Assembly: GCF_009177065.1 (NCBI RefSeq)
Contig: NZ_WEZF01000006.1
Coordinates: forward strand, 1 to 64,000
DNA from: Tautonia marina
Lineage (GTDB): Bacteria > Planctomycetota > Planctomycetia > Isosphaerales > Isosphaeraceae
Length of the DNA stretch: 64,000 bases
Reading direction: 5' to 3'
Within the stretch, counting starts at the first letter, position 1, and each line of letters starts with the position of its first letter. A program made the position numbers and the translations under genes. The notes under the pieces were generated by a model, which saw nothing but the letters and a program-made list of their open reading frames with translations, had not been told where the DNA came from and searched no databases. Positions 1 to 7,893 of this stretch are shown in pieces.

Positions 1-42
1 GTAGCGGACGCCGAGCGTCGGCAAAACCTTTGCGTCCGCTAC
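1..42. repeat. Nested inverted repeat (three-way-junction-like) at window edge
   Basis: Positions 1-11 are the exact reverse complement of 32-42, giving an 11 bp outer stem. Inside lie two smaller perfect hairpins: 11-14 with 18-21 (3 nt loop) and 21-25 with 29-33 (3 nt loop). Together they could fold as a cruciform or three-way junction in DNA or RNA. It sits just upstream of the first element gene. It could be a terminator, a recombination site or a structured leader; the sequence alone does not decide. Confidence 0.5.
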
Positions 43-68
43 GCCGAGAGGGCTGGTAGTGAGGTGAG

Positions 69-533
69 ATGATCCAGATACCAAAGCACCCTTCCGAAGA
101 AACACGGTTAATCGCCGCAAGGCAAACCGCAATGGCATTAATCGAAGAAGCCGGGGTAGAGGGCGACATCGACGACATCGCCAAGGATGTGGCTGCCCAT
201 TGCCGTTACGGCGACGGTTACCAAATGGCAAAGGATTTGGAGCGCGCCTATTGGGATTGCGACATGCGTATAGCCGAGGTGCTCGAAGGCCACTCGTATC
301 GCCTCGACAAGGCGCACGAGCAATTTCTGACCCGATTCCAGCAAGAGCATGGCGTGCAGCCGCCGTTCCCGGTCGGAACCGCGGTTAAAACCAGGCACGG
401 CACCGGCATCATAGACCGCATCTATGAACACCGCGCCATGACCTACGCGGTCAAAATGGACGACGACGAGAAGGCCGAATCGCCCACGAATCGCCGCTCA
501 CTGTTCTACTTCGACGAAGTAGAGGCCATATGA
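69..533 (+). CDS. Hypothetical protein of the ssrA-associated element
   Basis: This encodes 154 residues with no family I recognise. The first two thirds are helix-rich and charged. The last 60 residues (from the PPFPVG segment, about residue 98) alternate strands and glycines like a small SH3-type barrel and end in an acidic stretch. It is the first of a run of tightly packed plus-strand genes; its stop overlaps the ATG of the next gene by four bases, so the two are probably translationally coupled. A mild GAGGTGAG ribosome site lies just before the ATG. Being cargo of an integrated element is an inference from its position upstream of the recombinase at 2735-3979. Confidence 0.6.
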   Translation: MIQIPKHPSEETRLIAARQTAMALIEEAGVEGDIDDIAKDVAAHCRYGDGYQMAKDLERAYWDCDMRIAEVLEGHSYRLDKAHEQFLTRFQQEHGVQPPFPVGTAVKTRHGTGIIDRIYEHRAMTYAVKMDDDEKAESPTNRRSLFYFDEVEAI

Positions 534-1267
534 AGGCCCGCCCCATCCTGTTCAGCGCTCCGATGGTGCGCGCCCTGCTCGACGGCAGGAAGACGCAGAC
601 GCGGCGAATTTTGAAAGGTTCCACGGAGTTCAAAGGCCCCTACAACCCCGCGTACTTGGAAGCGCACCGCAATGCAGATGGATGGAAGCGGATATGCCCC
701 TACGGCCAGCCCGGCGACCTGCTCTGGGTGCGGGAGACTTTCGCTGACGTCAACGACCACGGATGCCCTGCGATCCTATACAAGGCAGACGGCGTGACGC
801 TGGATTTTATGGACATCGCGGATTATCTCTGCGAAGACGGCTCGCTTGATTACGACCATCCGCACATAAAGAAGTACCATTACTCGCAATGGATTGGCGA
901 TGTCGAAAGCGGTGAGCCATACCATGGGTTTCACCCCTCCATCCACATGCCCCGCTGGGCCAGCCGCTTGACACTGGAACTGACCGGCGTGCGCGTCGAG
1001 CGGTTGCAGGACATCAGCCGCGAGGACGCTATTGCCGAGGGCATTGAGCCTGTTCTGACGGGAGCGGGGGAGCGGTGCGGCTGGCTGGACTATGAGCACA
1101 GAGAGGCCGGCACAGGGTATTACATAGAACCCACGAACAGCTACGAGAGCTTATGGGATTCCATCAATGGCTCCGGCTCATCGGACGCCAACCCCTGGGT
1201 CTGGGTGCTGGAGTTCCGCGTGCATCAGGTCAACGTAGACGAACTACTCAAGCGGAGGGCCGCATGA
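530..1267 (+). CDS. ASCH-like phage-type protein
   Basis: This encodes 245 residues. The N-terminus reads MKARPILFSAPMVRALLDG followed by RKTQTRR, and further on come YGQPGDLLWVRETF (about residues 64-77) and a tryptophan/arginine-rich core with SREDAIAEGIE. These are hallmarks of the phage and prophage proteins usually annotated as ASCH-domain proteins, whose fold is related to PUA and is thought to bind RNA or modified bases. Its exact function is not established. It overlaps the preceding gene by four bases, and its stop overlaps the next ATG (ATGA), which marks an operon. Its phage-like character supports a mobile origin for the whole block. Confidence 0.65.
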   Translation: MKARPILFSAPMVRALLDGRKTQTRRILKGSTEFKGPYNPAYLEAHRNADGWKRICPYGQPGDLLWVRETFADVNDHGCPAILYKADGVTLDFMDIADYLCEDGSLDYDHPHIKKYHYSQWIGDVESGEPYHGFHPSIHMPRWASRLTLELTGVRVERLQDISREDAIAEGIEPVLTGAGERCGWLDYEHREAGTGYYIEPTNSYESLWDSINGSGSSDANPWVWVLEFRVHQVNVDELLKRRAA

Positions 1268-1566
1268 CCAATGAGCGGGCTGACCAAGAACTTGCCCGGC
1301 TGTTGGCGATGTCCGAAGAGGAACGCGAGCGGTACTTCTGCGCGCTTCCTCCCGATGGAACTTCCACGCTTCTTGTGGAGCACCTCCTGACAAAGCCTCA
1401 GACCGCTGCTCGAGACGAACTCATCAAGAGGGCGAAGGCCTACTGGTATGACGACTTCAAGTCGCTGAATCCGAGCGGCTGCCCGAAGATGACCCTGCAC
1501 GACGACTTGATGCGAGCTGGCTACGGAGACTTGGCCGCCAACGTCGTAGGTGGGCTTTACGACTGA
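1264..1566 (+). CDS. Small hypothetical protein of the element
   Basis: This encodes 100 residues starting at the ATG that overlaps the stop of the ASCH-like gene. I chose it over an in-frame start at 1153 because that one would overlap the preceding gene by over 100 bases, while an ATGA overlap is the pattern already seen one gene upstream. The protein is helical and charged (MSEEERERYF near residue 17) with no recognised domain, signal peptide or membrane segment. Function unknown; position suggests element cargo. Confidence 0.5.
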   Translation: MTNERADQELARLLAMSEEERERYFCALPPDGTSTLLVEHLLTKPQTAARDELIKRAKAYWYDDFKSLNPSGCPKMTLHDDLMRAGYGDLAANVVGGLYD

Positions 1567-1589
1567 CTAACCAAACTTAGCGAGGGACT

Positions 1590-2312
1590 ATGCACGACCC
1601 GATGACCGTTGCCTTTGAAATACGCTACCCGTGGAGGAGCGAGCCTCCCAGTAAGTTATGGCCGAAGGGCTACCGCAGCTCATTCATCACGATCTGGCAT
1701 AAGGACCCGGAGCGGGACGGCACGGATGATAGCTGTGGTTGGTTCAAGCGTTCGAGGCATGGCGACTCCGAGACCTTGCAGCGGATACGGTCTAGCTTCG
1801 ATCAGGAGTGGGACGCGAAGTACGGAGGCTGGTTCCATCCGGACGGCTCTCCGAAGTTCTCGGTTTCGGCCGTAGTCCTTAATCTGTTCTGGCGAGCCGC
1901 GTGGGAGCATTTCTCACACGACCGTTCAAAAACCGCTGCGTTCATGCAGCGGCATCTCTTCGACATCCTCTTCTTCGCCGAGAACCCGGTAGATTCACTT
2001 CACCCCACCATCACCGGGAAATATGGCTTCGATCGACGCGATCAACGGATCAGCCAGCTGGCGAGCGTTATCTACGGATGGATCCTCAGGGCGGAGCAGA
2101 AGTGGTGGCAGCACCCCCGCTTTCACATCCACCACTGGCGCATCCAGGTCCACCCCTGGCAGCAGCTTCGCCGCCGGCACTGGGATCGTTGCTGTAAATG
2201 CGGGAAGCGTGGTTTCCCGAAAGGCGTTAGCGCAATCGGCGACTGGTCAGGCGGCAGGATCTGGCACTCCTCTTGTGACGGCAGCGCAGCCGCTGAGGTG
2301 AGGGTCACATGA
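1590..2312 (+). CDS. Hypothetical element protein with putative C-terminal zinc site
   Basis: This encodes 240 residues, rich in Trp, His and Arg, with no family I can name. The C-terminal 40 residues contain CCKCGKRG and later a W-H-S-S-C stretch, so four cysteines plus a histidine could bind one zinc ion. That is an inference from spacing only. The middle part is mostly helical. The gene follows the 100-residue gene by 23 bases and its stop overlaps the ATG of the next gene (ATGA), so it belongs to the same transcription unit. An in-frame ATG five codons later is an alternative start. Confidence 0.5.
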   Translation: MHDPMTVAFEIRYPWRSEPPSKLWPKGYRSSFITIWHKDPERDGTDDSCGWFKRSRHGDSETLQRIRSSFDQEWDAKYGGWFHPDGSPKFSVSAVVLNLFWRAAWEHFSHDRSKTAAFMQRHLFDILFFAENPVDSLHPTITGKYGFDRRDQRISQLASVIYGWILRAEQKWWQHPRFHIHHWRIQVHPWQQLRRRHWDRCCKCGKRGFPKGVSAIGDWSGGRIWHSSCDGSAAAEVRVT

Positions 2313-2659
2313 CCCGCATCCGCTTTCGCAACTGGAACTGCATCGTCCGCAAGCATCAATACGACAATGGCCGCCCGGCCCTGCAGCTGATCGACGCCGA
2401 GGACGGCTCACCGATCGCCCAAGCTACGGTGAATCTCCCGGACGTTGCGCTGGGCAGGAATCAGGTTGCCATCAAGGACTGGTCGGAGAACGAGGGGATG
2501 CTCGACGCTCTGGTCGCCGCCGGCGTGGTAAAGCCCACCGGCGAGACCGTCCGGTCGGGCTACGTCGAGGTGCCGATCTGCGAACTCCAGCCGCCGTTCC
2601 GGGAGGTGAGCCACGCGGAGCGGGTATCCGAGTCGAAGGGCAATGGGCGCAGCCGCTAA
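2309..2659 (+). CDS. Hypothetical protein resembling DUF4313-type proteins
   Basis: This encodes 116 residues. The core has the pattern N-G-R-P-A-L-Q-L-I-D-A-E-D-G, then ATVNLPDV, a segment on the theme of VAIKDWSENEG, and a late VEVPICEL. This resembles small phage and mobile-element proteins I associate with DUF4313, but I cannot confirm the match. No catalytic motif is evident. It overlaps the previous gene by four bases and ends 75 bases before the recombinase, so it may be the last gene of the cargo operon. Confidence 0.5.
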   Translation: MTRIRFRNWNCIVRKHQYDNGRPALQLIDAEDGSPIAQATVNLPDVALGRNQVAIKDWSENEGMLDALVAAGVVKPTGETVRSGYVEVPICELQPPFREVSHAERVSESKGNGRSR

Positions 2660-2734
2660 CCCATCTGGCGCGCTCCACCTGCTGAACGTAAAATCAGGTC
2701 GGATTCCCATCCCATCCACCAAGGAGGCCCAACC

Positions 2735-3979
2735 TTGGCAACCATCTTCAAACGCGGCCGCGACAAGGGGAAGAAGAACAAGCCATACGTCATCCAGTAC
2801 ACGGATCACGACGGCAAGCGGCAGTTCGCCAAGGGGTTCACTGACAAGGCGCTCACCGAGCAGCTGGCGGCCAAGCTCGAGAACGAGGTGCTCCTCCGCA
2901 AGCGGGGGATGATCGACCCCGCCCAGGAGCGGCTGCTCGCCATCAAGCAGAGCCCGATCGAGGAGCATCTCCAGGCCTTCGACCGCTCCCTCGCCAACAA
3001 CACCGCCAAACACCGGCGGCTGACCATGACCCGCGTCCGGCGGGTGGTCGAGGGCTGCGGCTTCCGCACCCTGGCCGACATGGACGGCGAGAAGGTGGTC
3101 GAGTGGCTCAACGAGTTCCGCGAGGAGGAGGACATCGGGGCCCGGACCTACAACCACTACCTTCAGGCGGCCGACGCCTTCGGTAAGTGGCTGGCCACGA
3201 CGAAGCGGCTGCCCGGCAACCCTCTAATCGGAATGGAGCGACTGAACGCCGAGACGGACGTCCGGCACAAGCGGCGGGCGCTGAAGCCGGAGGAGTTCGC
3301 CCGGCTCGTCGAGGCCGCCCGGAACTCTGGCGTCGAGGTGCAGGGCTACGACGGCGAGATGCGGGCGAGGATCTACCTGATCAGCTACCTGACCGGGCTT
3401 CGCCGGTCGGAGCTGGCGAGCCTGACCCCCAACTCCTTCAAGCTGGACGACGCCCAGCCGACCCTGACTGTCGAGGCCGCCTGCTCCAAGCACCGTCGCA
3501 GGGACGTGCTGCCGATGCACCCGGAACTGGTCTCGCTGGCCCGGGGGTGGGTGGCCGGCCTGGCTCCGGAGGAGCCGCTCTTCCCGAAGCTCGCCCGGCG
3601 GAAGACGTACACCATGGTCCAGAAGGACCTGGAAAGGGCGGGCATCCCCTACGAAACCCACGAGGGGCTGGCCGACTTCCACGCGGCGGGCAGGCACACC
3701 CACATCACCGGACTGGTCCGGTCGGGGGCCTCAATCATGGAGGCGAAGGAGCTTGCCCGCCATGCCGACATTCGCCAGACCGCCAAGTACACCCATATTG
3801 GCATGGAGGAGCGGGCCGAGGCCTTGGCGGCCCTGCCGTTCCCGCTGGCCCCGGCGGCGGTCGAGGCGTTGGAGCATGACGGCGATCTACAGGCACTGGT
3901 CACCGCCTGGCCGGGGCTTTCCCCAGAAACGAGGCGGCAGATCCTCGCCCTGGCCACCCCGCCATCGACGGATTCCTGA
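2735..3979 (+). CDS. Tyrosine recombinase (integrase) of the ssrA element
   Basis: This encodes 414 residues from a TTG start, chosen because a strong GGAGG lies eight bases upstream (2723-2727). Such enzymes cut and rejoin DNA through a covalent tyrosine intermediate to integrate or excise an element. Residues 1-60 look like an AP2-type arm-binding domain, about 65-170 the SAM-like core-binding domain, and about 185-375 the catalytic domain. Visible catalytic residues are Arg223 in TGLRRSEL, His316 and Arg320, a later His in LARHADI, and Tyr352 in KYTHIG. The usual H-x-x-R box is here H-x-x-x-R. The gene points at ssrA, whose 3' end starts 180 bases downstream, the classic arrangement for a tmRNA-targeting integrase. 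Confidence 0.9.
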   Translation: MATIFKRGRDKGKKNKPYVIQYTDHDGKRQFAKGFTDKALTEQLAAKLENEVLLRKRGMIDPAQERLLAIKQSPIEEHLQAFDRSLANNTAKHRRLTMTRVRRVVEGCGFRTLADMDGEKVVEWLNEFREEEDIGARTYNHYLQAADAFGKWLATTKRLPGNPLIGMERLNAETDVRHKRRALKPEEFARLVEAARNSGVEVQGYDGEMRARIYLISYLTGLRRSELASLTPNSFKLDDAQPTLTVEAACSKHRRRDVLPMHPELVSLARGWVAGLAPEEPLFPKLARRKTYTMVQKDLERAGIPYETHEGLADFHAAGRHTHITGLVRSGASIMEAKELARHADIRQTAKYTHIGMEERAEALAALPFPLAPAAVEALEHDGDLQALVTAWPGLSPETRRQILALATPPSTDS

Positions 3980-3985
3980 CCGCCG

Positions 3986-4007
3986 ATTGGTTGCGTATTG
4001 GTTGCGT
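3986..4007 (+). repeat. Tandem 11-bp repeat, candidate integrase arm site
   Basis: ATTGGTTGCGT occurs twice head to tail (3986-3996 and 3997-4007) just after the integrase stop. Short direct repeats at this place, between an integrase and its attachment core, often serve as arm-type binding sites. The role is inferred. Confidence 0.45.
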
Positions 4008-4057
4008 TTCGGGCGGCGTTCAGCGTCGGGAGCTTTCAGCGGGTGTCAGGCCGCCCA

Positions 4058-4078
4058 TTCTGGACGCTAGGTCCAGAA
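4058..4078. repeat. Perfect 8-bp inverted repeat with 5-nt spacer
   Basis: TTCTGGAC at 4058-4065 is the reverse complement of 4071-4078, with GCTAG between. It lies between the integrase and ssrA and could be a recombinase or excisionase site or a weak RNA hairpin; neither is shown. Confidence 0.45.
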
Positions 4079-4084
4079 ACGAGC

Positions 4085-4108
4085 AAAGCCCCGCCGGAGC
4101 GAGGCTTT
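4085..4108. terminator. Candidate terminator hairpin between integrase and ssrA
   Basis: AAAGCC at 4085-4090 pairs with GGCTTT at 4103-4108, and three inner pairs continue the stem after one C-A mismatch, leaving a CGGA loop. It lies downstream of both converging genes (integrase on plus, ssrA on minus), so it could serve either. No long T-tract follows. Confidence 0.4.
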
Positions 4109-4158
4109 ACGTCGTGTTGTGGCGTCTGCAGTCAGGAGCTGTCAGTCGCCGTAAGTAG

Positions 4159-4525
4159 TGGAGGCGGCGGGAATTGCACCCGCGTCCCGAGATCCGTCAG
4201 TGAAGGCGTCTACATGCGTAGTCGTTTCTTGAATTGTCGGCCTTGGAGCCCCAAACGACAGGGTCTCGTTCGGCTTAGCCCATCATGAGTTTAACCTGAT
4301 TCGCAACGGGCGGTTGAATCAGGCGAGCCCACTGTGTCGACGTCGGCCATGACCCGTGGACGAAGTCATGACGCAACGCAGCTTACCGCGGTCAGGCGGC
4401 GAGGCTGTAGGAACCAACGTTGTTGTTGGCAGCTAATGTTTTGATCGGCTTTTTACGAGGCCAGCCGACCAACCTCGGCATGCAGCCAGACACCTCAGCA
4501 ATCCGGTCGAACCTAGATCGCCCCC
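4159..4525 (-). ncRNA. ssrA: tmRNA (transfer-messenger RNA)
   Basis: The 5' end (position 4525 reading leftward) begins GGGGGCG, which pairs with CGCCTCC at 4166-4160 to make a seven-pair tRNA-like acceptor stem with one G-U pair. The TPsiC-like arm next to the 3' end reads GGTGCAATTCC. tmRNA rescues stalled ribosomes by acting as alanyl-tRNA and then as a short message. The tag frame, aligned on the segment after GTAAAAAGCC, reads Ala-Asn-Asn-Asn-Val-Gly-Ser-Tyr-Ser-Leu-Ala-Ala-stop; the alignment puts the resume codon at GCC, and the LAA end is the expected protease signal. Length is about 367 nt. The CCA end is not encoded (the genome has CTA). The 3' end faces the integrase and is probably its attachment target. 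Confidence 0.93.
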
Positions 4526-4573
4526 GTCTTGAGAAAGAGTGCCGAAACTGAATCAGACTGTTTCGACACCCTT

Positions 4574-4602
4574 ATTATCCGGGCACCTCGAAGAGAGGTC
4601 AA
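4574..4602 (-). promoter_or_regulatory. Sigma70-type promoter of ssrA
   Basis: On the minus strand, TTGACC (4602-4597) is followed after exactly 17 bases by GATAAT (4579-4574). It lies about 50 bases before the mature tmRNA 5' end, leaving a short leader for RNase P removal. Near-consensus boxes and ideal spacing make this the clearest promoter in the window. Confidence 0.75.
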
Positions 4603-4682
4603 GGTGCCGTGGTGCAGTTTTCATCAGGCAACAAGGAGATCCTCGGGACCTACGGATCGCGACCGGGTCCGTGTCTCAATAC

Positions 4683-5705
4683 TCAATAGTTGTCGGAGCT
4701 GAGCACCTCACCGCCGCGAATGGTGCCGAGTCCTCGCCAGACGAGTCCGTCAACGGTTTCTTTGATGAATCGGACGGAGCCATCACCGAGCAGGACATTC
4801 ACCCCACCTGGGTGCCAGGAGCGACTGGTGACGGCAGCGAAGGTCGGCCCGCCCTGTCCTTCGCGTTGGCCGTTGATGTCGAGGTCATGTTGACCATCGC
4901 TGCTCATCACCTCTCGATTCGGTGTCCAGGCGGTGGTGAAGCCGGATTGATGAACATGACCATCGACCCACTCGGTATGCCCGCTGGAGTGGAGGCTTCC
5001 ACAAGACCCGCTGTACTCGGGAACCAGGGTCAGGGGATCGGCATTGGGCAGGTAGGTGCCGTTCGGATCAGTGACGCTGGCCAGACCGCCACAATCCCGA
5101 TAGTAGCGCTGGTAGGTTTTGACCTCCGAGGCCAGGATCGTCTGGGTGAGTCCGTCTCGGAATGCGGAGATCGGCCGACTGCGATTCACCATGAACGCGG
5201 ATCGATTCTCAGGGGCGTTGAACCCTCCCCAAACATACCAGTCTCCCATTGCAAACCCGTAGTTCGTCGTGCCAGCCGGGCCGAAACTGTGGGAGGAGAC
5301 CTCGGAGTTCACCTCGCTTGGGCAAAGGAAGACCTCAAGCATCTGCGCCGTGACGGTCAGGTTTTGCGGGTGGGAATAGGACGTGCTGAAGTTGATCGCG
5401 TCGAACATCGGTCCCTGCTCCATGTAGGGCAGGATGCGACCGTGAACGCTCCAACCGCCAAACCAGGACACCGAGTTCCCGGAACCCGCGAGGATCAAGG
5501 CAGGGGGAAACACCCCGTTGGCCCCCTCGTAGTTGTGGAGACCGAGTCCCAGTTGCTTCAGGTTGTTCGAGCATTTCATCCGTCGCGCCGCCTCTCGGGC
5601 ACTCTGCACGGCAGGGAGAAGCAGGGCAATTAAAACCCCGATGATCGCAATCACTACCAATAATTCAATCAGGGTAAAACCTGCTCGGCTCCGTCGGACG
5701 AACAT
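4683..5705 (-). CDS. DUF1559 type II pseudopilin-like protein
   Basis: This encodes 340 residues from the ATG at 5705 ([18 protein letters not shown] follows closely), with AAGAGG as ribosome site. An upstream in-frame ATG at 5753 is possible but would add 16 residues before the leader. The N-terminus is a prepilin peptidase site (G before FTLIE) and a hydrophobic helix, followed by the [17 protein letters not shown] stretch typical of the DUF1559 family, which is hugely expanded in planctomycetes. The C-terminus has the usual [17 protein letters not shown] motif. The protein should sit in the inner membrane or be assembled into a pseudopilus-like structure; its precise role is unknown. Confidence 0.9.
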   Translation of the reverse strand: MFVRRSRAGFTLIELLVVIAIIGVLIALLLPAVQSAREAARRMKCSNNLKQLGLGLHNYEGANGVFPPALILAGSGNSVSWFGGWSVHGRILPYMEQGPMFDAINFSTSYSHPQNLTVTAQMLEVFLCPSEVNSEVSSHSFGPAGTTNYGFAMGDWYVWGGFNAPENRSAFMVNRSRPISAFRDGLTQTILASEVKTYQRYYRDCGGLASVTDPNGTYLPNADPLTLVPEYSGSCGSLHSSGHTEWVDGHVHQSGFTTAWTPNREVMSSDGQHDLDINGQREGQGGPTFAAVTSRSWHPGGVNVLLGDGSVRFIKETVDGLVWRGLGTIRGGEVLSSDNY

Positions 5706-6001
5706 CTGAGGCCTCTTCACGAAGGAGGGGGGGATATTGAGACTCTGTCTCATTAAAGGTCTTCAACATCTGACAGGACGGCCCATCTCCTGTCAACGGG
5801 GTTGAGATTCCGAATCGGTTGAATGCGGTGCGTGCGAGTGCCCAATCGGTTCCGAAGTCACGATGGGCCAAGGGGTTCGAGACAGGCGCCTCGTGTCGAA
5901 GGAGCGGGGGGCTCGGGGGCGGAATTCGCCAGAAGGAAGAAGCGAGCGTGACCTTCCTGCTCTCGATTGGGAACGCTGGCAGGAGTTCCGACGTGGCTCG
6001 G

Positions 6002-7219
6002 TTAAGGGATCTGGATCATCGGACAGGTTTGGAGCAATCGGCGGCTTGAGGCATCCGTCAGATGAAGCTGATCGAGCAATCGCATGCGAAGCTCTCGGAG
6101 CAGGGCGTTGATGGCGGCGGGACTTCGGTCGCTCAGGGGAATGGCGCCGCCGGCTCGTTTGTCGTGTCCACCGGCGGTGCCCAGACCATTGACGACCGCT
6201 CGAAGCATCTCTCCGCTATGAGCGTTCAGCGTGTCGGTGCGGGCCGAGAGTCGGAGCTGATCACGAAACTGGCCGATCGCGACCACCCAGTGGGCCCGGT
6301 CGAATCGGATGAAGAAATCGGCAAGTTCGGCGATGATGTCGGGTTGAGGAACCTCACCGCACCAGCAGAACAAAAGATCGTCATACAAAAACGCGTTCGC
6401 CAGGGCATGCTGGGCCGTGGCAAAGTAACTCTCGGGCAGTCTGGGGTTCCGGATGCGGGCCATCAGGTCCTTGTCGGCTCGGGGAAAGAGCCAGACCAGA
6501 GCCCCGTCGTCGGTGGGACCAGCTTCTCGGGGATAACCGATGCTCTCCGACTCGATGCCATAGAACAAGGCGGTGGCCAGTCGCTCGGTCAGGGGCACCT
6601 CTTGTTCGAGGAGGTAGCTGGTCACCATCGTTGAGGTCGCCCCCATCTCGGGACGAATATCTCGGAAGGCGACGCCGTCGAGGTCGCCCCCGGTTTCATG
6701 ATGATCCAGCACGGCGACGGGGGTAATCGACTCGCTCGCGCGGCGTCCGGTGTGCGGCTGGGTATCGACCATCACCACGGCCACCCCCGGTCCCGTCGGG
6801 GCATCGTCCACGGGCACAAGAGGAATCTCAAGGTATTCGACCATCGCCCGGTTTTCCGCCCTGGCGAGCATGCCGTCGAGCGTGAGGGTCACTTCCGCCT
6901 CAGGCCGACGGTGTTCGAGAAGGGCTCGCAGACCGAGCATCGACGCCAGGGCGTCGGGGTCGGGGTTCACGTGAGAGACGAGCACGATGCGCGGGTAGGG
7001 TTCAAGCGCCTCGAGCAGGCGATTGGACCGGCTGCGTCGGGCAACACTGGGGCGGGTGGACGGTTCGGCCTTCATCGCGGGAACATCCCCGGGACGACGG
7101 GGGCCGGTTCGAGACGGATCTCGGCGGTCGGCCTTGGTGGTGACACTCTTTGTCGAGTCTACGGTGACAGGCCCCGTGAATTCCAGCACTCGCCGATCGG
7201 AATCAGTTCGCTGACTCAT
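6002..7219 (-). CDS. DHH-family phosphoesterase (NrnA/RecJ-like)
   Basis: This encodes 405 residues. About 65 N-terminal residues are low-complexity and basic, then the DHH fold begins with LVSHVNPDPDALAS, followed by the metal-binding DTQPH and DHHE motifs. The DHHA1 substrate-binding part near the C-terminus has GGHDKRAGGAI. Family members hydrolyse oligoribonucleotides, 3'-phosphoadenosine phosphate or cyclic dinucleotides; the sequence does not say which. Its start overlaps the stop of the DUF4149 gene (ATGA), so it is the last gene of a coupled minus-strand operon. A later start at the MKAEPS methionine (about residue 49) is possible, since the N-terminal extension is not part of the fold. 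Confidence 0.85.
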   Translation of the reverse strand: MSQRTDSDRRVLEFTGPVTVDSTKSVTTKADRRDPSRTGPRRPGDVPAMKAEPSTRPSVARRSRSNRLLEALEPYPRIVLVSHVNPDPDALASMLGLRALLEHRRPEAEVTLTLDGMLARAENRAMVEYLEIPLVPVDDAPTGPGVAVVMVDTQPHTGRRASESITPVAVLDHHETGGDLDGVAFRDIRPEMGATSTMVTSYLLEQEVPLTERLATALFYGIESESIGYPREAGPTDDGALVWLFPRADKDLMARIRNPRLPESYFATAQHALANAFLYDDLLFCWCGEVPQPDIIAELADFFIRFDRAHWVVAIGQFRDQLRLSARTDTLNAHSGEMLRAVVNGLGTAGGHDKRAGGAIPLSDRSPAAINALLRELRMRLLDQLHLTDASSRRLLQTCPMIQIP

Positions 7220-7893
7220 CGTCCGTCCCTGGGGTTGTCGGGAGGGGAGTTCGGAGGACCCTGTTCTGGCCCCTGGTCCTCCAAACGCTCTTGCCAGCGT
7301 TCGACGCTTCGCCGAGCCCGTTCGGCCGGGGTGGGTTCGGACACCCCTGGACCCTGGGGGGCCGGCCGGAACGCATGAGCAACGATCAACACCACACCAA
7401 ACACCAGCATCAGGCCGTTGAGGCGAACGCTTCGGCGGTGGAGTTGATCGAAGCGGTCGGCACGCTCGGGGCCCGCATCTCGGGCCGCGTTGATCTGGGG
7501 GGTTAAACTATTGCCACAGTAAAGGTTGATCAAGATTCCCGAGAGCATCAGCACCATCTGCACCAGGGCCCAGAGCCCCCGATATTCGGGCCGGACCAGG
7601 ACACCGCTGGTCAGCGAGGCCAGGGCGATGGTCGCGCTCGTGGCTCCCCAGGAGTAGTATCGGGGAAAGATCGCCCGGACAAATCGAGCGGCCTGAGCGG
7701 CGTCGAGGGCCTTGAAGATGATCGGCGCGATCCCGAACGAGAAGAACAGGATCGCCCCGAGCCAGGCGGTCATGCTCAGCAAGAAGAAGGCGTCGAAGAT
7801 CATAAGGAGCGTTCTGGAATCGATCACGACTGCCGACTCTTCAAGATCAGGAACGAGGAAGATCACCAAGGGTTGGACCGCTGACCGACTCAT
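7216..7893 (-). CDS. DUF4149 (TMEM205-like) membrane protein
   Basis: This encodes 225 residues. Four hydrophobic segments lie roughly at residues 30-52, 80-102, 105-125 and 150-168, with the FPRYYSWG motif typical of DUF4149 between the first two. The last 50 residues are polar and proline-rich, probably cytoplasmic. Function in bacteria is unknown; the family is a small integral inner-membrane protein. Its ATG overlaps the stop of the upstream SDR gene by one base (TAATG) with AGGGGG just before, and its own stop overlaps the next start, so all three genes are likely cotranscribed. Confidence 0.8.
   Translation of the reverse strand: MSRSAVQPLVIFLVPDLEESAVVIDSRTLLMIFDAFFLLSMTAWLGAILFFSFGIAPIIFKALDAAQAARFVRAIFPRYYSWGATSATIALASLTSGVLVRPEYRGLWALVQMVLMLSGILINLYCGNSLTPQINAARDAGPERADRFDQLHRRSVRLNGLMLVFGVVLIVAHAFRPAPQGPGVSEPTPAERARRSVERWQERLEDQGPEQGPPNSPPDNPRDGR

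Noticed and set aside
4539-5633. Plus-strand open frame of about 364 residues opposite the DUF1559 gene
   Set aside because: The minus strand shows the FTLIE pseudopilin start and family C-terminus; the plus reading also begins in the ssrA leader region.
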